DNA of 64,000 nt, taken from the NCBI RefSeq assembly GCF_024362695.1, contig NC_065405.1:4472672-4536671 (forward strand), given 5' to 3'. A program made the position numbers and the translations under genes. This DNA comes from Pectinophora gossypiella. Lineage: Eukaryota > Arthropoda > Insecta > Lepidoptera > Gelechiidae. The notes beneath the pieces are model-generated. The model searched no databases. It saw only the letters and a program-made list of their open reading frames with translations, and was not told the origin of the DNA. Of the stretch, positions 1 to 10,313 are shown piece after piece. The first letter of the stretch is position 1. Every line of letters starts with the position of its first letter.

Positions 1-90
1 AACGGGATAATGTGAAAAAAAAATATAATATATATTAGGACAGCGCATTCGACGCGACGCATTAATGTACGTATGTATTGGGGGATTAAA

Positions 91-221
91 AATGCCACAT
101 CAAAGCAATTCATCTAAAAAAGCAATGTTACTATTTGACATTATTCGTTTGCATTGCGCACTTACTTCTATATTATGTCAAATTGCAATATTGTTTTTTT
201 AGATGAATTCGATGTGGCGTT
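91..221. mobile_element. Short palindromic MITE
   Basis: The two ends are inverted copies of about 36 bp: AATGCCACATC.. with ATTCATCTAAAAAA on the left and TTTTTTAGATGAATTC..GATGTGGCGTT on the right. They differ by a 3-base indel and a few substitutions. There is no coding capacity. This is probably a non-autonomous DNA transposon; superfamily not assigned. Confidence 0.6.
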
Positions 222-3200
222 ACGCTAAACAAATGTTAAATCTTGTTTCAAATAATACACGGAAGTAGAAAATATCGTTGCCTTTAACAACACAAACACA
301 CATCCCCAAGTCCACCAGTTGTTTTGCCTATATTATTAATTGAATGTAAACTTTTATTGCGGACGTATGTAACGCTCACGTGTCCGTACCATACTCAATG
401 TGACCCACCCACGGAACCGTTTGTTCACCGCTCAACAAACCCTTACATAACGAACCCTAAAATAATTCAGCAGATATTTTGTTGAAAAATAAACATTTGT
501 TTTAATAGACTGGATATTAGTGATAGTGAAAAAGTCGCCCAATTAAAAATTTAAATGTCTGTCGTTATGATCATCAATCAATACTTCCTGGCAATATCTT
601 TCTAGTGTAAGTAAGTCTTTTTTTAAGGCAGAGTGAATTTATTTTTTTCACACACGGTACAGCTCTTGCATAGAGCTACTTGCTTCAACTCCGTTACTGT
701 TACTACACTTTATTTACACGACCCTTGAACACTACACGAAACATATACACTACACTAGCACCGCACTAAACACTGCACTTAAGACTGCACTAAACACTCC
801 TTTAAACTCTGCACCTACCTAGATATAGAAGAAGTACTTACAATAAGCATCCTATCTCACCTAGCCATGGCTGCGCGATGGTGGTGGTGCTGGTGGTGAT
901 AGTGGTGTTTCCTGGTGGTGATCAGGTAGGTGTTCGGGGTTTGGTTGTTTACAACAGTTGCGCAACCAGGTAAGGCAGCCTTTATACAACTGCATTTAGT
1001 TGGTGGCGCGTTCAAGATGTCCTAGGGAGATAGGGCCCTAAGACGTTGATATACGTACATAAGGTAATCGCGCGTACAATAAAATAAATAATTATGTTTC
1101 AAATAACACTCATACACACATTGTCTCGTATATCGATCTGGAGACTCCGAATATAGCATCAATTACTCAACCAGCTCTCGGCCTAGGTAGTCCGGGAGCC
1201 GAGACGTATTAGCCATCAAGTGGTTCCGTAGCAGTTCATTTATCTGAGAGCCTGTCGAACTGCCGGCGCTTGTACTTTATAATTCAGTAGCGCAGTTCGA
1301 ATCGTCATTTTTCAATACGATTTTCAGGCGAAAATGCTTTTCTAGTAAGCTTTATGTGTATGGTTAATATGTTGTATCAAACTTAGTCTCCGTAGGGATG
1401 GTAGAGCCACTAATAAACTGAATACGACTTACAGACATGGTAACAGAGTTCTAAAATGGATGTGATGACAACGGGTGATTAATCCATTGTCCATTACAGT
1501 GATCCATCATTTTAGAATGGACACAATCCCTCTCGTTATTTTTACGATATACCCAGGAGAATAAACAGCATTTTTTTTTAATTTTCTCTCAGTACAAATG
1601 TTACTGAAAAAGGTCGAAATATGCCTTTTCTCTTTCTTTTAACATTTGCCATGTCTCAGTGGTAAATCCTAAGATTGACCAGGTGTCTGTCGGTAAAAGT
1701 CCAAAATGAAATTATTGAAAAATAATTGGCTACTTGTCAGGTGTAACAATTAAATATAAAACATTTCGGATATGGTAGTTTAGTGTAAGTAGCTTTTTTA
1801 CTGAAATTATTTTTAAATATCTAATTTTAACAAAATAAGAATGCGATTTTATATCTGTGTATGTATTATAAGGCCCGAAACACTGGCAGCCATGATTGAG
1901 TTTCGTGTGAGGTTACATAATACAAAATAAATAAAAACTATTTGTCAGGTTTCAAGTTATACTGTTAGACAGTTTCTTTGTTGGAATTGTATATTAACGA
2001 AGAAAACTATTTTTTTTTTGCTATTACATTAAGCCTTTGTATTTTTAAAATACTTAAAACTGCCATGAAGCCAATTCGGACTTTTACTACCATCCGTTGG
2101 TAAATCTTAGAATGTACCGGTAAATTAATTTAAGATTTATTGTACCTACTTTGGACTTTAATAGTTACGTAATATAAGAATACAATGTCGATCTCCAATG
2201 AACCACTAGGTAAATTAAAATACACTATTCATTTGTTTTGTGACGTATATTTATCATCAATCATTAATTACTATTTTATTCGTGACTATCATAATATTTT
2301 GACACTGAAACCACCCAAACAGTCAAATCAAGTCTTATCAAAACTATACATCGACAAGTTAGATCTATTTAGATAATTATACTTAATTCATTTTTCCAAT
2401 AATTTGAAAACATTCCTTTCAAGTACGTTAACCAACATTTCAAACAAATATATGGTGTATTTGCTTTGTTCAGCAGCGGTTACATAGCTATATAGAAATA
2501 AATAATGTATATATAAATAAGCCTGAACAGAATCATTCTAGAATCTAAAAATAATTAAATCAATATTGAACTTATACCAAAAATACACTCAATTATGACG
2601 TACACGACAGAAATAACAACTACTCCTAACTACTACTGGTATTTCGTCGTGTTTCTATTGCTTCCCTTGAAAGTCGAGCAATTACTTATTACTTAGTTAC
2701 GCGAAATTTTGAGTTACCTAAGTATCTACCCGCACAGATAGTTTGTAAATCTACCTAAGTTGGAAAATGTCTACATCTTTCTGGTAAGGCAATTTTCTTT
2801 ACCACTTACCATTTACATTTTCTGGTATTAGTAACATAACTTTTATAACAGTTGCAAACAAGTTGGGTAAAAGTATAATTGTACTCGCTCTTTGTTCGAG
2901 ACGGTATTAACAATATAGTCTACGTCTTTTGCTCCAAGAATCGTCACAATTTTCTAAGCTCTTAGTCATGTTAAAAAAAAACATTTACGCTTCCTGAAAG
3001 CACCTGTCAACTAATGTCATTATAATTTAAGCATGTTTCATGAACAACTTAGTTGTCACTTTTAGAGACTTAAAGGCGGAATATTAAAATTAAAGGGAGG
3101 GAGGTCCGTCTCGAACAAGGAGCTGCGTATAAAACTGAAATTAAACTATTTTATTTTGACAAAGCGAAGCACATGGAACAGCATTTCTGTTATAGTAGTG

Positions 3201-4009
3201 TCTTTGATAATCTATTTTCTACATAAAAACAAAAATGTAGTCGTAATACCTATAGCTGCTTTCCAAACATCCTTCAGAATTATACGACAATACGAGTAGC
3301 AATATGGAGTTATGAAAACAAAGCTCCCAATACCTCTGGGTCCAGGATACGTATATCAGTTGTCAACAGCGATGCGCCGTTCCCGGGAAAGTTCCGAAAG
3401 TGGGAATTTTCCCGTTGTAAAAAATCTTTCACAGTAAGGCCTGCTTTTCTTTTTGAAATTGTTCTCCCTTATACGCTAGTCTTATCTGTCTGAAGGTTAG
3501 GTAATACAGCTTTTTAGCTGGGAGCTTTTCCAAAGTGGGAACATTCCCGTAACAGCACGTCACTAGTTGTCAATAACATTACTTCACATGACAATGTCAT
3601 ATTTACATGTAGATTAGAAAAAAATCCCAAGAGAATTTGTGTTTGAACGTGCTACTGTTACGTAGCTCGTTGTTCGCCAGCCATCTTTGTTTTATACAAC
3701 TATTTAATTTAATTATTTTTTTATTTACCAACTTTCACTTTACTATAACACGCCAATAAAAATAAATAATCTGGTAATAAATAAACTATAAGAAGACAAT
3801 AATTATTTTTCGCTTTCTTTTTGTTATTTAATTCAATTTTTACTACCAAAATCGATCCAGCGATTTAGGCGTGAAAAATTATCAACCAGACAAACAGAGT
3901 TACTTTCCCATTTATAATTTAAAGGGTCTTTTTCTTCACTTTCTAATAAACTTTACATCTGCCCGATAAAAACAGGACTCTCTAGCTAATAGAAAAAAGA
4001 AACATAAGC
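222..4009. other. No gene seen; AT-rich, simple repeats
   Basis: No credible exon or RNA gene was found. There is a TGG-rich microsatellite at about 876-925, an array of CACTGCACTAAA-like units at about 760-800, a GC-richer stretch at 1130-1290 of unknown origin, an imperfect foldback at 1449-1517 (TTCTAAAATGGA arms), and two related GTGGGAA..TTCCCG boxes at 3390-3416 and 3533-3553. The 63-residue frame at 2185-2376 has no recognisable features. Confidence 0.5.
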
Positions 4010-4105
4010 TCCCATAAGAATCCCAATTGGTGTTGTCAGAGATATATCCATGGCAAGGTAAACTAAGTAACCACCTTTCACCGAGCTTTCTTTTAGACCA
4101 ACGTG
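4010..4105 (-). repeat. Dispersed repeat X fragment
   Basis: The segment contains CCCAATTGGTGTTGTCAGAG..GTAACCACCTTTCACCGAGC..AGACCAACGTGATAGG. The same block recurs at 5092-5235, 22868-22985, 49770-49890, 56040-56150 and 59880-60005. It is a retroposon-like repeat of unknown class. Confidence 0.5.
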
Positions 4106-4744
4106 ATAGGTAAAAATAAAAGGTAAGTATTTAAAATTCGACACGGAACCAAATGTTTGTCAAATCGTATAAGCATCAAAACTTGGCTGTTTAATACTCT
4201 CGTAAAATTCTACTTCAGTGTCAAAGTCGTAAAATTTCACTTCACTCTCATTAACAGATCGTAAGGAAGCTAGTTAAAGGAAAATCAATCACCTATTAAT
4301 CACTTTTTGTTGAAACTTTTTGTTAAAAGGACGGTTTTTGTCACAAATCGATTTTGTTGAATGATTGATTTTTTATGTTGTTTGCTAATCGACTCGTGGT
4401 ATATGAACATTGTGTTGTTATTTTCTTTATACCGAATTTCGAGAACAAGATCATGATGGAAATCTAGGTTTAAAAGGCTCACGAAGGTCATTCTAAAGGC
4501 GTTATCTATAATGAGTCCGCTATTTATTATATCTTTAACGCGAAAAAAATGTACTCAATGCAATTGACATAGCGTCTATATCAAAGAGCATTCTGTAAAT
4601 ACTCCTTTTTTCAATTCGCATAACAGTATTTGCGTAATCGTAAATGCGAATATTTTTTTAATTTCTATACATGAATATCGCATAATGGTAGTTCACATAA
4701 TATCAAATAGCATAAATTTAATAAAACGGAAACAGTTAGTTTCC

Positions 4745-4935
4745 ATCATCATCTTTAATTTAAGAGCCATGTTCTAGTCGGTGAAGCATGCTGCATAATT
4801 GTCTTTCAAAGCCAAATTCTTTTACTTCCTTATAAGATACGACGTTCGCCTTCTCTTTAATTTGTTCAATGTAAGTTCTTCATGGTCTTCCTCTTCCTCT
4901 CTTTCCTTCTATCTTCCCTTCCAAGATGTTTTTAA
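4745..4935 (-). mobile_element. RTE-like LINE 3' end fragment
   Basis: On the minus strand the segment encodes pieces resembling the C-terminal tail of an RTE-type reverse transcriptase protein (GRPRRTYMEQIKEKANVV.. in the better copies) and ends in an ATGATGATGG tail. Related copies lie at 24780-25045 and 34880-35045. It is frameshifted and not functional. Confidence 0.55.
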
Positions 4936-5091
4936 TAAAATCGTTAGTTTTCATACACATGAAAAAATATGGTACTATCTTATTGCAAATTCGGATTTGG
5001 CTGTTATAACCGATTTGCGCTAAAGTGCTGTTTTGTTAAATGTAAAATGAATTTCTAGCGCTCCAATTTATTTGTTTTCATTATTCACAAC

Positions 5092-5235
5092 ATAAGCTCG
5101 CACGACCATATTTCCAATTGGGGTAGTCATAGTTACATCAATGGCAAAAATAACTAAGTACCCACACCTCAACAAGCTTTCTGTTAGACCAACGTGGTAG
5201 ACGGTTGAGCCGTATCGCCGCCGTCTAGAATGGTC
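5092..5235 (-). repeat. Dispersed repeat X fragment
   Basis: This is a longer copy of the block at 4010-4105. It shares CCAATTGGGGTAGTCATAGT, CTAAGTACCCACACCTC and TGTTAGACCAACGTGGTAGA, followed by CCGTCTAGAATGGTCGAGCC. Confidence 0.5.
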
Positions 5236-5291
5236 GAGCCAACTATGTTGATGTTCTTTATTTTTTAATTGTTCAGTCAAAATTAAATAAA

Positions 5292-5612
5292 GGTCTCATT
5301 GGTCCAATGGTTGAGCGTTGGACTCACAATCCGGAAGCCCCGGGTTCGAATCCCGGTAGGGATATATCATAAAAATCACTTTGTGATCCCTAGTTTGGTT
5401 AGGACATTACAAGCTGATCACCTGATTGTCCGAAAGTAAGATGATCCGTGCTTCGGAAGGCACGTTAAGCCGTTAGTCCCGGTTACTATTTACTAATGTA
5501 AGTGAGTAATCGTTACGTGAGCCATAGCAGGGGCCTTTGGCGGCTTAATCATAACCTTCACACCAGGGTTGATGACGCTGGTATTCCACCACACAACCCA
5601 CACGATAAGAAG
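5292..5612 (+). mobile_element. tRNA-derived SINE, family A
   Basis: This is a full-length copy. The head has a tRNA-like A box (GGTCCAATGGTTGAGCGTTGG) and a B box (GGGTTCGAATCCC). The body contains CACCTGATTGTCCGAAAG and GGCACGTTAAGCCGTTAGTC, and the 3' end is CACAACCCACACGATAAGAAGA. Flanking AATTAAATAAA (5281-5291) and AATTAAATTAA (5613-5623) look like a target duplication with one mismatch. The head is not a working tRNA gene because it lacks a pairing acceptor stem. Confidence 0.85.
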
Positions 5613-5913
5613 AATTAAATTAAAAATTATTAGTAATCGGTTTCTTATTGTGCTAGCACACGTCAGCCGCAGTAACCTGATGTAGGCAGGATGTACACCA
5701 CATGGCCAGAGGCGGCTGTGGCACGGGCGACGCACGGTTAGCGCCGGGGAATTATGTGGATATGACTTACGGTATTTCGAAAAAAATATAAACAATTTAT
5801 TTTTATAAATTCAAAAGTAAACGTTTACATAGGTGGTTTAGAAAATTATTTTTTTAAAACAAAATACTATCCACCACATATCCTTCAAGAAGAAATCAAA
5901 TATCGGAATTGGC

Positions 5914-6237
5914 TGCGGATTGTTTTATTCGATGACTCGTGGCTCTGTCCACTTCATTAGGTATACGGGCGTGATACAGCTGAGGAATTATATGGGCATG
6001 GTTGAAAGTGGGATTGGGCAGGTCTGTCGGATGTCTAACGACCTATGGGCTAAGATCACCACAGAATGGTCACCGAATAGAGACAGACGCAAGCGTGGCA
6101 GAGCGAGGCGGAGATGGCGCCACGACTTGGATGCTTTCCTGGAAGGCTGGCCGGAGGAAGCACTGGAGAACGAGTCCTGGAAGAAATGGAGGGAGGCCTT
6201 TGCCCAGCAGTGGAACATTTTAGGCTATATAAGATAA
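5914..6237 (+). pseudogene. LINE (RTE-like) reverse transcriptase C-terminal fragment
   Basis: The translation contains KRGRARRRWRHDLDAF and WKKWREAFAQQWNILGY, which match the terminal GRP.RRW..DL...W...AFVQQW signature of RTE-like ORF2 proteins. The frame ends at 6237. The catalytic domains are absent, so this is a 5'-truncated, dead copy. Its left end (5914-5975) is the dispersed GTGGCTCTGTCCAC..CATTAGG..ACGGGCGTGA motif also seen at 7335-7414. Confidence 0.6.
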
Positions 6238-6777
6238 GAATGTTGAAGGTGTTTTTATTGGATTAGATAACTACCTAGCTCCAATTCTCCGCCGCAGTCC
6301 AATCGTAAGATTAAGTTATTTCCATGTTTAGGTTCTTATTACCTTTAATCGATTCTTTTAAGTGCATAAAATACCTTAAAATATATTAATAAAATACTTT
6401 GAAATAGAAAAAAAAATGTGTATGTTGACTGTACGTTGTACGTGTATCGTACCATAATCTGTTATTTATCACGTGGTTTTGCCCTAAAAACTAGTAACCC
6501 AGTGGAGGCAAAGATAACTTATATCTACTTATCTCATGTCGCTAAAACCCTGTCATGAAAATAAAGAAACCGACAATCTATTGATTAAAATGAATCATAC
6601 TTACATTCGATTTTTTTTTAAATAATATACAAGGAAACGAAAGGGTATAAAAATGAAACGAAAAATATACAACGATTCACATTAATAAAAAAAAAATACT
6701 ACACTAATCGGTTATATAGTCGTGAGCTTAATTGGCCTGATCCAACAGAATGTTTAGTAGCTGCAGTTCATATGTTT

Positions 6778-6975
6778 TGACTAAGCTATACCAGTTTATC
6801 CTAGAGTGTGCGTACTTATATCAGGATCAACTAGTTTGGCCTAGCCTTAACTAGTCTATCCTATCGGGCTTAGAACAAATTAGTTTGGACTAGGCTATAC
6901 TAGTTAATCCTATCGCGTATAGGAAGAACTAGTTGAGCCTAGGCAAAACTGGTTTGTCCTAAAATCGGGTTCGGC
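6778..6975 (+). repeat. Degenerate minisatellite with ACTAGTT core
   Basis: There are about four units of roughly 48-60 bp. Each contains a version of AACTAGTTTGGCCTAGGCT and of TATACTAGTTTATCCTATCG. The units are rich in the palindrome AACTAGTT. No coding potential. Confidence 0.6.
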
Positions 6976-7334
6976 CGGTAACATATACAAATATATAGAC
7001 ACAAAGAAAAGTTTCAATAGTATTTTTAGATACTTAAACATTGCTTTTTTGTTTCATGTCATATCCATATAAATCTTTCGTTAAGAAACGTTGAGTTGGT
7101 TTAAAAATCGACGTGTTGAACACGTGTATGGCACTTCAACTTCAGTCAAATGCACAAATAGGTACCTACAGGGAAGGGAAATAACTTTGATTACAATTAT
7201 GATTCCTTCATGAACTAGAGTTTTTCCAGTAATTAACCGACAGAGGGAATGTGTCCTCTAACATGATGAACTAGTGTTATGGACGATAGGCTGATCCCTT
7301 AAAGTTTATCATAATCCAGCTTACGACATCGTAT

Positions 7335-7414
7335 CAACAGTGGCTGCAAGTTATCTTTGATTACTTGTGGCTCTGCCCACCCCATTAGGAATTACGGGCG
7401 TGAGTTTATGTATG
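7335..7414 (+). repeat. Dispersed retroposon tail (GGGCGTGAGTTTATGTATG)
   Basis: The segment carries CAGTGGCTGCAAGTTATC, GTGGCTCTGCCCACCCCATT and GGGCGTGAGTTTATGTATG. Related pieces occur at 5914-5975, 25455-25540, 40500-40750 and 61345-61420. It is likely the 3' end of a LINE or SINE whose body is not present here. Confidence 0.5.
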
Positions 7415-7429
7415 TATGTAAGTTTTCCT

Positions 7430-7739
7430 AACAGCCTCCGTGGTCTAGTGGTTAGAGCGTTAGGCTCACGATCTGTGGTCCGGGTTCGAGTTCCGATGGG
7501 GATATTGTCGAAATCACTTTGTGAGACAGTCCTTTGTTTTGGTAAAGACTTTGCTGGCTTAAATCACCTGATTGTCTGAAAAGTAAGATGATTCCGTTGG
7601 TTCCAGCAAATAGCCGTTAAAACATTTCCACCAACCCGCAGTGGAGCAGCGTAGTGGAGTATGCTTCATACCCCTTCCGATTGATTGAGAGGAGGCCTGT
7701 GCCCAGCAGTGGGACGTACGCACACATGCTGTTAATGTT
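7430..7739 (+). mobile_element. tRNA-derived SINE, family B
   Basis: The tRNA-like head is similar to family A (CTCCGTGGTCTAGTGGTTAG; B box GGGTTCGAGTTCC), but the 3' half differs: CCACCAACCCGCAGTGGAGC.. and GAGGCCTGTGCCCAGCAGTG. It is flanked by a 15-bp target duplication, TATGTAAGTTTTCCT (7415-7429) and TATGTAAGTTTTTCT (7740-7754), with one mismatch. It is inserted directly after the repeat at 7335-7414. Confidence 0.85.
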
Positions 7740-8470
7740 TATGTAAGTTTTTCTATGTGTCGTAGCGAACACAACCTGCAGTGAAGCAGCGTGGTAACTG
7801 TGGTAAGGTGTATATAAGTAGATTGTTAGTATTATAATATTTACAAGCGCGCTCCATCCCGATTCTCCTAGGTACAATTTATACAATGACGACATCAAAA
7901 CAATCGAGCACGAAATTTCAATAGATGGCACCAGAACTCTACAAATCAAAAATCGAACTTCTCTCTTCTATGATAATGATTATAAAATTTAAAATATTTT
8001 TCGAATTAAATTAAATATAATATATAAAAATTAAATTTTAGTCTTGCTCTTAAACTGCTAAGCTATAAATTGTACTAAGGTAGATACTTAATAAAGGCAT
8101 AAGTATAAAGTAAACACCCTGTACTGTGTAAACTTAATGAGTACCAAGCAGAGCTAATTCATTTTTATGCTGTTTATTTATTTTAAGCGCAGCTGTAACG
8201 ATATGCAACATTAAACGCTGCTTGCAAATCTGCACTCTTGCGCTTTTTATAACTGCCACCGTTACCATTTTTACCGTTCACCCTTCGTATTTATGGTCAG
8301 TCACCATCCGTCTTAACTATAAACATACTTTTTATACACGCCAGTTATGTCTGAAAGGTCTCGTGTGTAAATCAATTTGTTTGTTTTTTAATTTTATTAT
8401 AAATATTATTACTTACCTATGCGGTCATGCGACCGTATTTCTAGTTATTTTTTTAGGTATAATTTTAATT

Positions 8471-8505
8471 CCTCCACTACACAACCCACACGATAGAAGA
8501 AGAAG
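8471..8505 (+). mobile_element. 35-bp 5'-truncated SINE A copy
   Basis: Only the 3' tail of family A is present (CCACTACACAACCCACACGA, then GAAGAAGAAG). It is bracketed by perfect 9-bp copies of ATTTTAATT at 8462-8470 and 8506-8514, so it looks like a true, extremely short retroposition. Confidence 0.7.
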
Positions 8506-8640
8506 ATTTTAATTCACGTAATATCGACACAGAACCGTTCATGTTTAATGATGCTTGTTAAAAAATATATATTTTCGTTATAAAAGTATGAAATGAATAA
8601 TAATTCAAATTTATTTCTATTTACTATAGATTCACTATCT

Positions 8641-9116
8641 CTGCTATAAACGCAGTCAACCAGCTCGCGACAACACACACTTCAGGACCCCGATAATAAC
8701 CCAGTCAGCGTGTTCGACGGCTTTCCTCTTACAGCGCTTACATAACATACATAAACAGCGTATATATGTCCCACTGCTGGGCACAAGACTCCCCTCAATC
8801 AATCGGAGGGGGTATGGAGCATACTTCACCACGCTGCTCAGTGGAGCAGCCGTTAAAACACCTCCACCAACCCGCCACTGCCGACTTAATAGCCGGGACC
8901 AACGGCTTAACGTGTCCTCCAAAGCACGGAACAGCGCTTACGACCGTCCATTAGGAGCCAATTCTCTCAATCGACTCAATACGAGGTTCACGTCCAACTG
9001 GGCACTGTCTGGCTTGTTGTCTCAAATTTTGTACCTGGTTCCCTATATTCCGAATATATATTCGTAATTGATGCCCTCTGGGACAAACCTACAATAAGTC
9101 AAGTAAAAAAAAAAAA
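8641..9116 (+). mobile_element. Poly(A) retroposon family C, interrupted
   Basis: The segment ends in CCTACAATAAGTCAAGT plus poly(A). Its body matches the copy at 25160-25435 (head with CAGTTCGCGACAATAAACAC; tail GGCCTGTTGTCTCA..). The body is split by a nested SINE B at 8742-8930. Confidence 0.65.
8742..8930 (-). mobile_element. Nested, 5'-truncated SINE B
   Basis: The minus-strand copy carries GTCCCACTGCTGGGCAC.., the GGTATGGAGCATACTTCACC block and CCAACGGCTTAACGTGTCC. It is flanked by an 11-bp perfect duplication ACAGCGCTTAC at 8731-8741 and 8931-8941, which shows it inserted into the family C retroposon. Confidence 0.8.
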
Positions 9117-9127
9117 CATCTCTATAC

Positions 9128-9307
9128 AACAATACTAAAGTATCTCTATAAACTCACGCTATATATAGCCCTAATTTTTCAAATCTAGCCTACAAGATAC
9201 CACGATTTTCCCTGCCTTCTTCCTCTGTCCATTTTTCGCACTTCGGCCAGATATTTGATGATAATACTAAAGAATCTCCACAAACTCACGCTATATATAG
9301 CCCTAAG
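9128..9307 (+). repeat. Direct repeat of about 45 bp flanking a repeat scrap
   Basis: AATACTAAAG(T/A)ATCTC..AAACTCACGCTATATATAGC is present at about 9130-9174 and again at about 9263-9307. Between them is a scrap with CTACAAGATACCACGATTTTCC, related to sequence at 38890. Confidence 0.55.
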
Positions 9308-9831
9308 CATCTATAGTAGGACAAAATACTTCACACTTGCCTATCTAGTAGGTATTAAAAATAGCATCCGCTAAATAGCCACATGACATTTCGAGGTCCG
9401 TGGGGGTTGCATAATGAATGCACCTCGTACCCTTCTGACCTCGTAGCAGGCACAACCCTCCAACGCCATGCATCATCAGGCACGCAACTTTGCACGTTTA
9501 CTTATAATGCTACTAACTTACATAGGTAGATACCAAATACACAATATCTTTAATAGGTTGTGTCTCTGCTTACCCCAGTGGGAAATAGGCGGATATGTAT
9601 GCACTAGGTAATATTATAAATGCAAAAGTAACTCTCTGTTACCTTTCACGCTGAAACTGCTGAACCATATTAGATAAAATTTGGTATGGAGATTGAAACC
9701 GAGGGAAGAAGGAAGAAGTTTTATCTCGGAAATGACTACCGCCTACGAATTATTTAAATGACAAAGGATTCCATTACACACTCTTTTAACTGAAAAAAAA
9801 AAAAAACAATGAAAAAGCAAAGCAAGCGAGG

Positions 9832-10262
9832 TGTTCGTTAATTCCTTCGATAACCAGAGCTAGAGACTAAATCCATGGCTGGTAAGGTGGTCAGTGCAAC
9901 ACAAATCTATACATAATCACAGCATGAAATAAGAAGGCCACCAACCTGACTGCTGCTGCGCCGGGCTCCAAACCACGGGACCGAGATACCTATACCGCCG
10001 ACAGTTCCTTGTTGTATTCACCAATTTAACACTCAGCTGAGTTGAATTAGGTATTGTCCAACATTAATAACACAATTTCCGATAGATTAAACAGTTTCTT
10101 CACAATAAATTCACAGCAAACAAATTATCCGTGGTGAACCCCGTGGTCGGCGCGAACAGAGTGACGCCATATTGGTTTCGACCAATAGCGTGGAATGCCG
10201 CGGCTCGCGTAAGTCGAGGCGGCAGATTCAAATTTCAGCCATGAGTATAGTTTGCGTGCACA
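9832..10262 (-). repeat. 3' LTR of the BEL element
   Basis: The repeat is 431 bp, TGTTCGTTAATTCC.. to ..GTTTGCGTGCACA on the plus strand. It reads base-for-base the same as 16173-16603. Preceded by the target duplication CGAGG. Confidence 0.95.
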
Positions 10263-10264
10263 TA

Positions 10265-10280
10265 ATCCTCCCCCCCCGAA
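10265..10280 (-). other. Polypurine tract
   Basis: On the minus strand, a run of eight G followed by AGGATTA lies directly before the 3' LTR. This is the position and composition expected of the plus-strand DNA primer. Confidence 0.75.
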
Positions 10281-10313
10281 CCAAGGCCTGCCTTGGTTAT
10301 CAACCAACTAAAC

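Noticed and set aside
7617..7949. 110-codon minus-strand frame
   Set aside because: It runs through the SINE B 3' half and its flank, so it is repeat-derived.
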